A stretch of 64,000 nucleotides of DNA, taken from Algibacter sp. L3A6. GTDB taxonomy: Bacteria > Bacteroidota > Bacteroidia > Flavobacteriales > Flavobacteriaceae. Each line of letters opens with the position of its first letter. Positions within the stretch are counted from its first letter, which is position 1. Of this stretch, positions 43,828 through 55,800 are shown one piece after another. The notes beneath the pieces were generated by a model. It had not been told where the DNA came from. It worked only from the letters and a program-made list of their open reading frames with translations, and made no database searches. Location of the stretch: positions 3,222,501-3,286,500 of the forward strand of contig NZ_CP047030.1 of the NCBI RefSeq assembly GCF_009796825.1, written 5' to 3'. A program made the position numbers and the translations under genes.

Positions 43828-44880
43828 ATGACTATGACGGCAACTTACCAACCATACACTTTAAACTTCAAACAAGCTAGCGGAACTTCGCGTGGTATTT
43901 TAAAAACTAAAGATACTTGGTTTATTATTTTAAATGAAGGTGAAAACAAAGGTGTTGGAGAGTGCGGTATGTTTCGCGGACTTTCTATTGATGATAGACC
44001 CGATTTTGAAGATAAATTAAAATGGGTTTGTAAAAATATTCAATTAGGTTTGGATGCTTTATTACTTCAGTTAGAAGAATTTCCAAGTATTCAATTCGGA
44101 TTAGAAATGGCTTTTAAATCTATTGATAGCATAAATGGTTTCGATTTATTTCCTTCAAAATTCACTGAAACGGAAGATAGCATTGCTATTAACGGATTAA
44201 TTTGGATGGGGACAGAAAGTTTCATGAAACAGCAAATTCAGGATAAAATAGAAGCTGGGTTTAGTTGTATTAAAATGAAAATTGGTGCTATCGATTTTCA
44301 AACAGAAATTAATCTTTTAAAATCTATTCGAAAAGAATTCAATTCAAATGATATTGAATTACGAGTAGATGCTAACGGTGCTTTTAAACCTTCGGAAGCT
44401 TTAGAAAAACTAAAAGTATTATCAGATTTCGATTTACATTCCATTGAGCAGCCTATAAAACAAGGCCAGATAGCCGAAATGGCAAAACTCTGTGAAACTA
44501 CACCATTGCCCATTGCTCTAGACGAGGAACTTATAGGTGTGTTTTCCGAAGAAAAAAAACAAGCGTTATTAGAAACTATTTGTCCGCAGTACATTATTTT
44601 AAAACCAACCTTAATTGGCGGTTTTAAAGGGAGCGAATCTTGGATTAATTTAGCACATAAACAAAACATAGGTTGGTGGATTACAAGTGCCTTAGAGAGT
44701 AATGTAGGCTTAAATGCTATTGCACAATACACCTATGGTTTAAATAGTAATTTGCCACAAGGTTTAGGTACGGGCGGTTTGTTTTCTAACAATTTTGATT
44801 CACCGCTTTTAGTTAAAAATGGTACATTGCAGTATAATAAGGTAGAACCTTGGAAATTTAATTTAGAAGTATGTATATAG
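43828..44880 (+). CDS. menC: o-Succinylbenzoate synthase
   Basis: About 350 residues from the ATG at 43828 (MTMTATYQPYTL); an upstream in-frame TTG at 43795 seems too early. Enolase-superfamily residues: Lys pair in CIKMKIGAIDF, metal ligands in RVDANGAF, SIEQPI and ALDEEL, Lys in ILKPTLIGG. It dehydrates SHCHC to OSB. The 224-bp gap before it probably holds its own promoter. Its 3' end overlaps the CPBP gene by 10 bp. Confidence 0.92.
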   Translation: MTMTATYQPYTLNFKQASGTSRGILKTKDTWFIILNEGENKGVGECGMFRGLSIDDRPDFEDKLKWVCKNIQLGLDALLLQLEEFPSIQFGLEMAFKSIDSINGFDLFPSKFTETEDSIAINGLIWMGTESFMKQQIQDKIEAGFSCIKMKIGAIDFQTEINLLKSIRKEFNSNDIELRVDANGAFKPSEALEKLKVLSDFDLHSIEQPIKQGQIAEMAKLCETTPLPIALDEELIGVFSEEKKQALLETICPQYIILKPTLIGGFKGSESWINLAHKQNIGWWITSALESNVGLNAIAQYTYGLNSNLPQGLGTGGLFSNNFDSPLLVKNGTLQYNKVEPWKFNLEVCI

Positions 44881-45827
44881 CTCAAGCCTTTAAAGGCTTA
44901 CACGATTGGTGGAGATATTTATTAGGTGTGTTAATAGTTTTTACCGCTTGGCAAATGGTTGGTATGATTCCTTTGGGTGTTGTATTAGGCATAAAAGTTT
45001 TTGAAACTGGAAATATACCCGTTACAATCCCCGATATGATTGAGGCTTTGGGTAGTAATTTATTTCTGTTTTTAATGCTAGTATCTTTTGCTGCAGGATT
45101 GGCAGGCGTTATTTTTTCGGCTAAAGTTCTGCATAAGCAATCGTTTGTGCAATTAACAACAACACGTAAAAAGATAGATTGGAGCCGTTTTTGGTTTATT
45201 TTTATTCTTTGGGGTGTTATTTCTTCTGGTTTTGTATTGATAGATTATTTCTTTTTTGCGCCAGAAGATTATGTGCTAAATTTTAAATTAAAACCATTTT
45301 TAATACTCGCAGCAATAGCTATTACTTTAATACCGTTACAAACAAGTTTTGAAGAATATTTTTTTAGAGGCTACTTAATGCAAGGTATTGGTGTGGTTTG
45401 TAAAAATAAATGGTTGCCACTTTTAATCACTTCGGTTGGTTTTGGACTTATGCATATTGCAAATCCAGAAGTAGAGCAATTAGGGCCCGTTATAATGGTT
45501 TATTACATTGGTACCGGTTTGTTTCTAGGGGTTTTAACTTTAATGGACGAAGGTTTAGAGCTTGCCTTAGGCTTTCACGCAGCTAATAACTTGTTTACAG
45601 CGCTGTTGGTTACTGCCGACTGGACTGCCTTCCAAACCGATTCAATTTTAAAAGACATGTCTGATCCAGATACCATGGCATTAGGCGAAATATTTATACC
45701 TGTATTTGTCGTTTTTCCAATACTTTTATTTATTCTTTCTAAGAAATATAATTGGAGTAATTGGAAAGATAAACTAATAGGAAACGTTATTGAACCAACA
45801 AAAGAAGACTATAAAATAATAGAATAA
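44871..45827 (+). CDS. CPBP-family intramembrane metalloprotease
   Basis: 318 residues, eight or so membrane helices. CPBP/Rce1 motifs: SFEEYFFRGYLMQG (the EExxxR motif), FGLMHIANPE (the conserved H) and GFHAANNLF (second H plus N). Overlaps menC by 10 bp and precedes menE by 2 bp, so it is translated as part of the men operon. Members are membrane proteases or putative bacteriocin-immunity proteins; a link to menaquinone is not established. Confidence 0.9.
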   Translation: MYIAQAFKGLHDWWRYLLGVLIVFTAWQMVGMIPLGVVLGIKVFETGNIPVTIPDMIEALGSNLFLFLMLVSFAAGLAGVIFSAKVLHKQSFVQLTTTRKKIDWSRFWFIFILWGVISSGFVLIDYFFFAPEDYVLNFKLKPFLILAAIAITLIPLQTSFEEYFFRGYLMQGIGVVCKNKWLPLLITSVGFGLMHIANPEVEQLGPVIMVYYIGTGLFLGVLTLMDEGLELALGFHAANNLFTALLVTADWTAFQTDSILKDMSDPDTMALGEIFIPVFVVFPILLFILSKKYNWSNWKDKLIGNVIEPTKEDYKIIE

Positions 45828-45829
45828 TT

Positions 45830-46900
45830 ATGATACCAGATTACACTAAAGTACATGTAAGGTTTAAATTAAATAATCACCATTATTCTCATGAAGATTT
45901 AATGGAGGTTGCGTATAGCTTTGTAAAAGAAGGCGTTGCTTACGAGCGCGAATTGGGTGAATTTTTACTCGATTGGTTAGATAAGCATGATTTTATAAAA
46001 GTGCGTACATCGGGATCTACCGGTAAGCCCAAGGAGATAATAATTAAAAAGGAAGCTATGGTAAAATCTGCCATTGCAACTGGTAACTTCTTCGATCTTA
46101 CTCCTGGTAAAAAAGTATTACATTGCTTACCGTCAAACTTTATTGCAGGTAAAATGATGATGGTTCGTGCTATTGTTTTAGGTTTAGAATTAGATATGGT
46201 AGAGCCTGCGGCTTTCCCTAGAATCGATTATGAAAAAGATTACGAATTTTGTGCATTTACACCAATGCAACTTAAAAACTTCGCTAAATATTTCGATAAA
46301 ATTAAAACTGTAATTGTTGGTGGCGGACGTGTTTCTGAGAGTATAAAAGCTTTAATTCAGGATAAAAAACCTAATGTTTACGAAACTTATGGTATGACGG
46401 AAACGGTATCGCACATTGCCATTAAGAAGATAAATAACTTTACAGATGCAGAGTCTGATAAATACTTTAAAACCTTACCAAATATTACCATTTCTACCGA
46501 CGATAGAAGCTGTTTAGTGATTAATGCTCCAGAGCTTTTAGATGAAACTATAGTGACTAATGATATTGTAAAAATACATTCAGATAGTAGTTTTGAATGG
46601 TTAGGCCGTTTTGATAACGTAATTAATTCTGGTGGTATTAAGTTATATCCAGAGGTGATTGAAGAGAAGCTACAATGTAAAATACCTCAACAGTTTTTTA
46701 TTACATCTGTTCCTGATGAAACTTTGGGAGAGAAGGCTATTTTAATAATTGAGGGAAAAGATAATAAAGTAGACGAAGCGATTTTTGAAGGTTTGGATAA
46801 ATACGAAAAACCAAAAGCAATATATGCTGTAAGTAAATTTATAGATACAGTTTCGGGAAAAATTCATCGTAAAAACACTTTAGATCAGGTTGTTTTTTAA
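45830..46900 (+). CDS. menE: o-Succinylbenzoate-CoA ligase (short AMP-binding enzyme)
   Basis: 356 residues, shorter than the usual about 450-residue MenE but typical of the Bacteroidota form. ANL signatures: RTSGSTGKPKEI (P-loop), CLPSNFIAGKMM, YETYGMTETVSHIA (A5), WLGRFDNVINSGGIK (A7-A8 hinge), and SGKIHRKNTL with the C-terminal catalytic Lys. It activates OSB to OSB-CoA, the MenB substrate precursor. Last gene of the cluster, followed by a terminator. Confidence 0.9.
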   Translation: MIPDYTKVHVRFKLNNHHYSHEDLMEVAYSFVKEGVAYERELGEFLLDWLDKHDFIKVRTSGSTGKPKEIIIKKEAMVKSAIATGNFFDLTPGKKVLHCLPSNFIAGKMMMVRAIVLGLELDMVEPAAFPRIDYEKDYEFCAFTPMQLKNFAKYFDKIKTVIVGGGRVSESIKALIQDKKPNVYETYGMTETVSHIAIKKINNFTDAESDKYFKTLPNITISTDDRSCLVINAPELLDETIVTNDIVKIHSDSSFEWLGRFDNVINSGGIKLYPEVIEEKLQCKIPQQFFITSVPDETLGEKAILIIEGKDNKVDEAIFEGLDKYEKPKAIYAVSKFIDTVSGKIHRKNTLDQVVF

Positions 46901-46921
46901 ACCCGAATAATGTGTGATTTT

Positions 46922-46967
46922 AATAATACCTACTAGGTTTTTATAGCTTGGTAGGTATTATTGTTTT
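46922..46967 (+). terminator. Intrinsic terminator after menE
   Basis: AATAATACCTAC pairs with GTAGGTATTATT across a 16-base loop, followed by GTTTT. Confidence 0.75.
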
Positions 46968-47078
46968 ATGTCAATACATTTAAAGTCAAAGCTTTTATAA
47001 AATGTGAAAAATAATGAGGTAAAAATGTAACGTCTTGGCCTTTTTTAATACTTATAGAAAAATAATAATTTAAAAAAT

Positions 47079-48842
47079 ATGGAATTTATAAAACGTGTAT
47101 TTTCAACATTAACAGGCATCATTTTGTTTTGTGTGCTTTTCTTTTTAGGAATAATTTTTTTGGGCGCTATTATGGGGTCTGGCGGTGATGATGTTGTGAC
47201 AGTAAAAGATAATTCTGTTTTAGAATTAACATTAGATTTTCCCATTAAAGATTATGCGGGTAAAACTGAGTTTGCCGAATATCCTTTTTTAAATGAAGAT
47301 GAAAAAAACGGACTTTTCAATATTATAGATGGTATTAAATTAGCCGCTACAGACGATAAAATAAAAGGAATATCTATTGATAATAATTTTATACAAGCTG
47401 GTCTGTCACAAACAAAAGCTTTGAGAGGTGCGTTATTGAAGTTTAAAGAATCGGGTAAATTTATTGTGGCTTACGCCGATATTTATACGCAAAAAGATTA
47501 CTATTTATCTTCGGTTGCCGATACTATTTTCATGAATCCTGTTGGAGCTATGGAATTTAAAGGTTTATATTCTGAACAGTTATACTTTAAAGATTTACAA
47601 GAAAAATCGGGTGTTAAAATGGAAGTGGTGCGCTTCGGGAAATATAAAAGTGCTGTAGAACCATTTTTAGAAAATGAAATGAGCGATAATAATCGTGAGC
47701 AAATTTCGGTGTATTTAAATTCGCTTTGGACAGAAATGAAACGTGATATTTCTAAAAGTAGAATGATTGATGAAGCGGAATTGAATACAATTGCAGATAG
47801 CCTTTTGGCGCGAAATGCAACTTTAGCTAAATCGTCTAAAATGATTGATAAAATTGCTTATCATGATGAATATATTGATGGACTAAAATATGCTGTTGGT
47901 ATTGAAAATGATAAAAAATTAAAAACCATTTCTATTGCAGATTATGCTATTCACGCAGCTGATAAATTGAAATTAAAAAGTAATAAAAATAGAATAGCAG
48001 TTATTTATGCCGAAGGTGAAATTATCTATGGTGAAGGTGATGAGGATAAAGTTGGTCAAGGTACTATGGGAGCTTCTCTTAAAAAAGCAAGGGAAGATGA
48101 TAAGGTTAAGGCTATAGTTTTACGTATTAATTCTCCAGGTGGAAGTGCAGTGGCCAGTGAGTTAATTTGGAGAGAAATAGAGTTAACTAAAAAAGTAAAA
48201 CCTGTAATTGTATCTATGGGGAACGTTGCGGCATCTGGTGGTTATTATATAGCTTGTAATGCTGATAAGATTATTGCAGAAGCAACAACCATTACAGGAA
48301 GTATAGGTGTGTTTGGAATGATCCCAAATGGTAAAGCGTTAGCAGATAGAATAGGTATTAACGCCGAACAAGTGATTACTAATGCAAACGCCGTTTCGTT
48401 TAGTTTTTATGAGCCTATGAGCGATGTGCAACGTGCCTTTATTAAAGAAGGAATTATCGATGTTTACGAGTTGTTTACCAAAAGAGTAGCCGATGGTCGT
48501 GGTATGGCTCAAGATGATGTAAAAGCTATTGCGCAAGGTCGTGTTTGGACAGGTACCGATGCTGTAAAAAACGGTTTAGTAGATGAATTGGGAGGATTAG
48601 ATTTAGCCTTAAAATATGCTGCTGAAGCTGCAGAAATTGAAGAATACAAAATAAACGAATTTCCTATTTTCAAAAAGGACTTAGATAAAATGCTTCAAGA
48701 TTTTGGTTTAGTGAAAGCTAAAGAGACCATTTTAAAAGAAGAGCTAGGCGATGTTCAATACAATATTTACAAAGAAGTAAAAACACGTACGCAACGTAAA
48801 GGTATTCAGTTATTATTTCCTTATAATTTAGATGTGAAGTAG
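47079..48842 (+). CDS. sppA: Signal peptide peptidase SppA, 67K type
   Basis: 587 residues. One N-terminal membrane helix (LTGIILFCVLFFLGIIFLG). Tandem ClpP-like domains: the first supplies the general-base Lys in RFGKYKSAVEPF, the second the nucleophile Ser in NVAASGGYYIA, with TITGSIGVFG. This matches the double-domain 67K SppA that degrades cleaved signal peptides in the membrane. Monocistronic, bracketed by terminators. Confidence 0.93.
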   Translation: MEFIKRVFSTLTGIILFCVLFFLGIIFLGAIMGSGGDDVVTVKDNSVLELTLDFPIKDYAGKTEFAEYPFLNEDEKNGLFNIIDGIKLAATDDKIKGISIDNNFIQAGLSQTKALRGALLKFKESGKFIVAYADIYTQKDYYLSSVADTIFMNPVGAMEFKGLYSEQLYFKDLQEKSGVKMEVVRFGKYKSAVEPFLENEMSDNNREQISVYLNSLWTEMKRDISKSRMIDEAELNTIADSLLARNATLAKSSKMIDKIAYHDEYIDGLKYAVGIENDKKLKTISIADYAIHAADKLKLKSNKNRIAVIYAEGEIIYGEGDEDKVGQGTMGASLKKAREDDKVKAIVLRINSPGGSAVASELIWREIELTKKVKPVIVSMGNVAASGGYYIACNADKIIAEATTITGSIGVFGMIPNGKALADRIGINAEQVITNANAVSFSFYEPMSDVQRAFIKEGIIDVYELFTKRVADGRGMAQDDVKAIAQGRVWTGTDAVKNGLVDELGGLDLALKYAAEAAEIEEYKINEFPIFKKDLDKMLQDFGLVKAKETILKEELGDVQYNIYKEVKTRTQRKGIQLLFPYNLDVK

Positions 48843-48862
48843 TACTGCTATCATATTTTAAT

Positions 48863-48902
48863 AAACAAAAACAGACGCTTATGTAAGCGTCTGTTTTTGT
48901 TT
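48863..48902. terminator. Bidirectional intrinsic terminator
   Basis: AAACAAAAACAGACGCTTA pairs with TAAGCGTCTGTTTTTGTTT around TG: a long stem with T tracts on both strands, between sppA and the convergent PorP/SprF gene. Confidence 0.9.
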
Positions 48903-48918
48903 ATAGTAGTAAGTAAAT

Positions 48919-49839
48919 TTAATTTACACTATACCCATCACCGAGTTGAACGCTTAATATTAAACCATGCGTGTTTCCTAAAGCGGAGTTTTTGTTAGCG
49001 AGATTGTAATTGTATATAGCACGTAAATTATTGAATAAATAGATTCCTGCTAAAAAGTTTATGGAATTACTGGTTCGGTAACCTGTTCCTATTTCTAGCT
49101 TGTTTCTAAAACTAAGGGCTACATTGAAATCTGCTTGGAACGGGGCTCCATCTTCATATTTTATGAGCATGTTTGGTTTTATCATAAAATCTTCAAAACG
49201 ATTATTATAAATACGATAACCAAAATATCCATAGTAAGGACTATTTAACACCAAATCACTGTCTGATGCCAAACTATCTCCCATAACATTTGGAGTCGAA
49301 AAACCAACATAAAAAGAAGCGTGATTAAAAAGAAAACTTAAACCAATAGTTGGTATTGTACTGTTTATATCTTGAGCAAATTTAGGATCTCCTATAATGC
49401 CTAATTGGGTTAAATTACTTTGATATTGTTGTAACCCTGCGGTAATACCAAAAGACAAAACACCTGTATCGTACAATTGCCAATAAGGTCTATTACTTTT
49501 AAAATCGAAAAATATTTTATAGGAATATGCTGCGAAAAAAGAGGTTGAGGTAGTAACACCTATTTCGTCTCGCATAATACCTGCCCCAATGCCCATTTTG
49601 TTTCTGTCTATAGAACCATGACCACTAAATGAAAAATTTCTCGGACTTCCTTCAAATTGATTAAAGAATCCTGTATTACTCAAAGAGAACTCGGGGTTTT
49701 CTGTTAAGCCAGCATAAGCTGTATTTATAATAAAAGGGTTGTAATTATACTCCGAGAATGTAGGTGTTTGCTGTGCGTTTAAGTTACAGGCAAATATGGT
49801 GATGATAGCAATTGCTATTATTTTTTTTGTAAAAATCAT
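48919..49839 (-). CDS. PorP/SprF-family T9SS outer-membrane protein
   Basis: 306 residues. Signal peptide ending CNLNAQ, then QTPTFSEYNYNPFIINTAYAGL, the characteristic PorP/SprF N-terminus (YxxNPxxxNPAYAG-like). The rest is an amphipathic beta-strand series ending in HGLILSVQLGDGY. SprF-like proteins help secrete or anchor type B CTD cargo; this one lies 10 bp after the giant type B protein gene on the same strand, the usual genetic pairing, so it is very likely the dedicated partner. Confidence 0.92.
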   Translation of the reverse strand: MIFTKKIIAIAIITIFACNLNAQQTPTFSEYNYNPFIINTAYAGLTENPEFSLSNTGFFNQFEGSPRNFSFSGHGSIDRNKMGIGAGIMRDEIGVTTSTSFFAAYSYKIFFDFKSNRPYWQLYDTGVLSFGITAGLQQYQSNLTQLGIIGDPKFAQDINSTIPTIGLSFLFNHASFYVGFSTPNVMGDSLASDSDLVLNSPYYGYFGYRIYNNRFEDFMIKPNMLIKYEDGAPFQADFNVALSFRNKLEIGTGYRTSNSINFLAGIYLFNNLRAIYNYNLANKNSALGNTHGLILSVQLGDGYSVN

Positions 49840-49849
49840 TGAAATGGGT

Positions 49850-52800
49850 TTATCTTTTTATAACAACAAAGCCTTCTAGTTTGTCAAAATTATGCGGGCC
49901 ACTTATATTAAACTTAAAGAAATAAGTACCTTCTGGTAATACATCGGCACCCATTTTAGTCTTTTTATTTGCAATGCCTCTAAACACATGGGTTGTATTA
50001 TTGTAGCCGTTAATTTGGAATACCATATCGCCCCATCGGTTATAAATAGTAACCATATTATCAGGGTACATTTCTATACCTTCAATATTCCAGAAATCGT
50101 TGATACCATCATTATCTGGTGAAAAACCATATTTTACATCATGTTTTGGAGCAGTTAAAGTGGTGAAAACATTTTCTGCGCAAGAAGTTGCGTCTCCCAT
50201 AATATTATAAGGTATAACGTTTACATAATATGAGGTGTCTTGCTGTAAATCTTCTGATAAAGTATATGAAGTGAAGTTTCCAACATCTTCGTTATTCAGA
50301 ATATCTGTTCCTCCTGGTGAAGAACCTATTGAAATTTTATATCCATCAGCGTCAGAAACAGGATCCCAACTAAAATCGGTATCTAAAGAAACGTCGATAT
50401 CATTTTGTGTAGGATTGCTGAGGATTGTACATTCAGGACGCGTTAAAAGTGTCTCCGTAGTAAAAGATTCTTCATTACATCCAATGGCATCACCAACGGC
50501 ATTATACGGTATGATGGTAACGAATATCGTAGATGTTTCAGGTAAATCTGAACTTAAATTATAAGTAGTGTTGTTTCCAACATCTTCATTGCTTACAATA
50601 TCGGTAGCGCCAGAAGTTGTTCCTACGGAAATTCTATATCCAGTAGCATCAGTTGCTGCATTCCAAGTTAAATCTGTGGTAACATCTACATCAATAGCGT
50701 TGTTAGCAGGAGTAGAGAGTGTTGTACAGTTTGGAGCTGTTGGTAAAGTTTCGGTAGAAAAAGATTCTTCATTACATCCTGTGGCATCACCAGCGGCATT
50801 GTAAGGAGTAATGGTAACGAATATTGTAGATGTTTCAGGTAAATCTGAAGTTAAGTTATAAGTAGTGTTGTTTCCAACATCTTCGTTGTTTACAATATCG
50901 GTTGCACCAGCACTTGTTCCTATGGAAATTCTATATCCAGTAGCATCGGTTGCTGCATTCCAAGTTAAGTCTGTTGTAACATCTACATCAATAGCATTGT
51001 TAGCAGGAGTGGAAAGTGTTGTACAGTTTGGTGCTGTAGGTAAAGTTTCCGTAGAAAAAGATTCTTGATTACATCCTGTGGCATCACCAACGGCATTGTA
51101 AGGCGTAATGGTAACGAATATTGTAGATGTTTCAGGTAAATCTGAAGTTAGATTATAAGTGGTGCTATTTCCAACATCTTCGTTGTTTACAATATCGGTT
51201 GCGCCAGAAGTTGTTCCTATGGAAATTCTATATCCAGTAGCATCGGTTGCTGCATTCCAAGTTAAGTCTGTTGTAACATCTACATCAATAGCATTGTTAG
51301 CAGGACCGGAAAGTGTTGTACAGTTTGGAGCTGTTGGTAAAGTTTCGGTAGTAAAAGATTCTTCATTACATACAGTGGCATCACCAACGGTGTTATACGG
51401 TGTGATGGTGACGAATATTGTGGACGTTTCAGGTAAATCTGAACTTAAATTATAAGTAGTGTTGTTTCCAACATCTTCGTTGTTTACAATATCGGTAGCG
51501 CCAGCACTTGTTCCTATGGAAATTCTATATCCAGTAGCATCGATTGTTGCATCCCAAGTTAAGTCTGTTGTAACATCTACATCAATAGCATTGTTAGCAG
51601 GACCAGAAAGTGTTGTACAGTTTGGAGCTGTTGGTAAAGTTTCGGTAGTAAAAGATTCTTCATTACATCCAGTGGCACCACCAACGGTGTTATACGGTAT
51701 GATGGTAACGAATATTGTAGATGTTTCAGGTAAATCTGAAGTTAAGTTATAAGTAGTGTTGTTTCCAACATCTTCGTTGTTTACAATATCGGTTGCACCA
51801 GCACTTGTTCCTATGGAAATTCTATATCCAGTAGCATCGGTTGCTGCATTCCAAGTTAAGTCTGTGGTAACATCTACATCAATAGCGTTGTTAGCAGGAG
51901 TAGATAGTATTGTACAGTTTGGAACTGTTGGTAAAGTTTCGGTAGTAAAAGATTCTTCATTACATCCTGTAGCATCACCTACGGTGTTGTAAGGTGTAAT
52001 AGTGACAAATATTGTGGACGTTTCAGGTAAATCTGAAGTTAAGTTATAAGTAGTGTTGTTTCCAACATCTTCATTGTTTACAATATCGGTAGCGCCAGCA
52101 CTTGTTCCTACGGAAATTTTATATCCTGTGGCGTTGGTTGCGGTATCCCAGGTTAAATTTGTTGTAACGTCTACATCGGTTGCATTGTTTAAGGGAGTAG
52201 ATAGTGTTGTGCAACTTGGTGGATCTGATGCTGAAAAAGCACCTGTTCTAAAGCTTTCTTCATCACAACCTGTAGCATCGCCAACTTCATTATATGGTGT
52301 TATTGAAACAAAAATTAATCTATTAGGAGGTAAGTCATCCGGAAGATCATAAGTTGTAAAATTGCCCACATCAATATTGTTCAGAATTTCAATACCACCT
52401 CCTGTAGTTCCTACGGTAAGTAAATATCCTGTAGTGTTTGGTGCGGCATTCCAGCTAATATTAGTATCTGTTGATACATTTGTATCTCCATTTAAAGGAA
52501 GCGTTAAAGTAGTACATGCGGGAGCAACAGGAATAATTTCTGTCGTGAAACTTTCTTCAGTACAAGTTATTGCATCTCCAGTGCTATTATAAGGCGTTAT
52601 ACTAACATAAATGATTGTGTTTTCCGGAAGATCTGTTGGTAAATCATAAACGGTTACATTGTTTATATCTATATCATTTAGTAAATCGGTAGCTCCTGAA
52701 TTTGTTCCTGCAGTAATGCGATAGCCGTCTGCATTTGCAATTGGAATCCATTCTAAATTAGTTTCAACAGACACATCTATACTACCATTTGTTGGCAGTG

Positions 52801-55800
52801 TTAATATAGTACACTCAGGAACTGTTGGTACACTATTGTTGGTAATAGTGAAGCTTTCTGTAATACAGCCAGTAGGTTCTCCTTCGTCATTAAAAGGTGT
52901 AATTGTAACTTCTACAGATTCACCTCCTAAAAAATCTGATGTAAATTGAAAGGAAGGATCGGCAACTGATTCATTGTTTACTAGTACAATATTTCCAGGT
53001 TGTGTTGTAACAGTTAGTCTATACCCTCGAGCATAAAGCGCAGGTTCCCAACTTAAATTGGTGTTAACAGGTACGTCTGTATCTCCATTAGAAGGAGAAA
53101 TTAATTGTGTGCAAACCGGAATAGGACAATCTAGAATATCGCCTGTAAACGACCAACCGTAAGTATCTATCATAGATTGTCTTTCTTCTAAAGCATCACA
53201 ATACAGTAATCCTTGAGCACCTAGATTTATACCCGGCGTTAAGGTTTGCTTAGACCAAGCTACTAATGTAGCATCGTAGTTTTCTCTTGTTAGTGCGGTA
53301 TTATCTAGCATGTATTGCATGTTGGTAACTCGACTAACATCCCACTCTGTAAATTCTTGATTTAAGGCGGTAGCGTTACTAAACATATATCGCATATTAG
53401 TTGCTCCAATATCCCAACGGTCTAAAGTTTGATTGAAGGCTAATGCGTTTCTAAACATACCACTCATGTTTAAAACATTAGTAATTCGCCAACTATTTAT
53501 AGTTTGATTAAAACTGGTTGCGTTATAAAACATGTTTTCCATGGTAGTAACGGCTCTTACGTTCCATCCATCAATGGTTTCGTTAAAAGCAGAGGCTCCA
53601 CTAAACATATCTTCCATAGTAGTTACAGAGGCTACGTTCCATGAATTCATGGTTTGGTTATAGCTTGTAGCGTTTTTAAACATGGCTTCCATAGTGTTTA
53701 CAAAAGAAACATTCCAGTTGTCTATGTTTTGATTGAAGGCTGCTGCACCACTAAACATTTCAGAAGTTGTTAAAACTTCACCTGTATCCCAATTATCCAA
53801 AGCTTCATTGAAAACTAAAGCGTTTTTAAACATGCTCTCCATGTTGGTTACAGAGGCTACATTCCATGAATTTATCGGTAGGTTAAAAGTATGGGCGTCT
53901 TCAAACATAGAAGGCATTAGAGTTACAGAACTTACATCCCAATTATTTAAATCTTGATTAAAGGCTAAAGCATTTTCAAACATCGACGTCATATTAGCAA
54001 CAGCACTAACATCCCAAGTATTTATAGGTTGATTAAAGGTTTCTGCATTTTCGAACATGGAAGACATGTTTACCACAGAGTTTACATCCCAATTATCTAA
54101 AGGTTCATTAAACATTTCGGCAGATTGAAACATAGATGCCATATTGATAACATTAGTAACGTTCCAGGTATTAATGTTTTGGTTGAAAAGGTCTGCACTA
54201 TTAAACATAGACTGCATATTGGTAACCGAGGAAACATTCCAATTATCTAATGGCTCATTAAAAGTGGATGCTCTATTAAACATGGAGCTCATGTTTGTAA
54301 CAGCACTTACGTTCCAATTATTTATATTTTGGTTGAATGCTGAAGCAGAATTGAACATAGAATTCATATCGGTTACTGCAGCAACATTCCAATTACTTAT
54401 TGGTTGATTAAAAGCTGAAGCTGAATTGAACATGGCTTCCATGTTGGTTACAGACGCAACATCCCAAGTATCTAAAGGTTGATTGAAAAGAGTAGCTCTA
54501 TTGAACATTTTTTCCATGCTTGTAACCGCAGTAACATTCCAAGAATTGATGTCTTGGTTAAATACAGAAGCCGTTTCGAACATTCTAGACATGTTGGTAA
54601 CACTACTTGTATTCCAATTGTTTAATGGTTGATCGAATGTTGTAGCAGACAAAAACATAAGTTGCATATTGGTAACATTGGAAACATCCCAACTATTTAA
54701 TGGTTGGTTAAAAGCCGAAGCTCCAGCAAACATAATACCCATATCTGTAACGTTGCTAACATCCCAATTATCAATATCGCCATTAAAAAGTTTGGCTTGA
54801 TAAAACATTTGATACATATTGGTTACCTGAGACAAATCTGGGACATCGGTAGCATTATACTCCATGTTTTCGCAATTATAGAATGCGTTTCTCATGGATT
54901 TCCAAGGCTGAGTTCCCCATTGGTCTACAGATATTAGTTTTACATTATCTGAAAAATAAGAATAATAATGCGCAGGGTATTCACCAATAATGGTTACCGT
55001 ATAAACGCCTGGCGAAAGATAGGTATGCGTGATGTCTCCGGTAACGTCGTTATTAAATTGATCGTCTCCCCAATCTATAGAATAATTATAAGTTAAATAA
55101 TCTGGATATCCGGAATTGGTTTCTATTTCAAGCTGGTTTGCAGCAGAGGTATAGCTTTCTATTAAGCTTGTGTCAAAAGTAAGTTTAAAAGCAGTTGTGT
55201 CGTTTACCCAACTAGGTATAACGCTAAAACTTTCTTCGGTACAGCCAACGGCATCACCATCGGTATTATTATACGGTACAATGGTTACAAAAACGGTATC
55301 GCCAGGTGTTAAGTCTGATGTGAAATCCAAACCAACAACATTACCAACATCTTTATCGGTTTCTGTAAATGTAGTAGCACCACCATTTTCTATTCTATAG
55401 CTCACTTTATAACCAGTTGCACCAGGTACAGCTTCCCAAATTAAATTAGCGTTCGAAGGCACATTAACATCTCCATTTACAGGAGAAACTAAAGATGTAC
55501 AAAGTACAAACGAACAGTTAATAATATCTCCATCCATACTCCAGCCAAAGTTATCTATAAGATTTTGACGCTGATCTCTACTATCACAATAGTTAAGGCC
55601 GCTAGCGCCTAGAGTTACGTTGCTTTTTACCGTTTGTGCTTCCCAACCTATAAGTGTATTATCATAATTGGTTTGCGAAAGTCCAGAACCAGATAGCATA
55701 GTAGCCATGTTAGTTACGTTACTGACATTCCATGAACCCAAATCTTGATTAAAGGTACTAGTATTTCTAAACATGCTAGACATATTAGTTACAGCGCCAG

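Noticed and set aside
50235..52592. A series of regularly spaced plus-strand ORFs of 70-110 codons
   Set aside because: They are antisense shadows of the 297-bp tandem repeats in the giant minus-strand gene; their regular spacing equals the repeat period.
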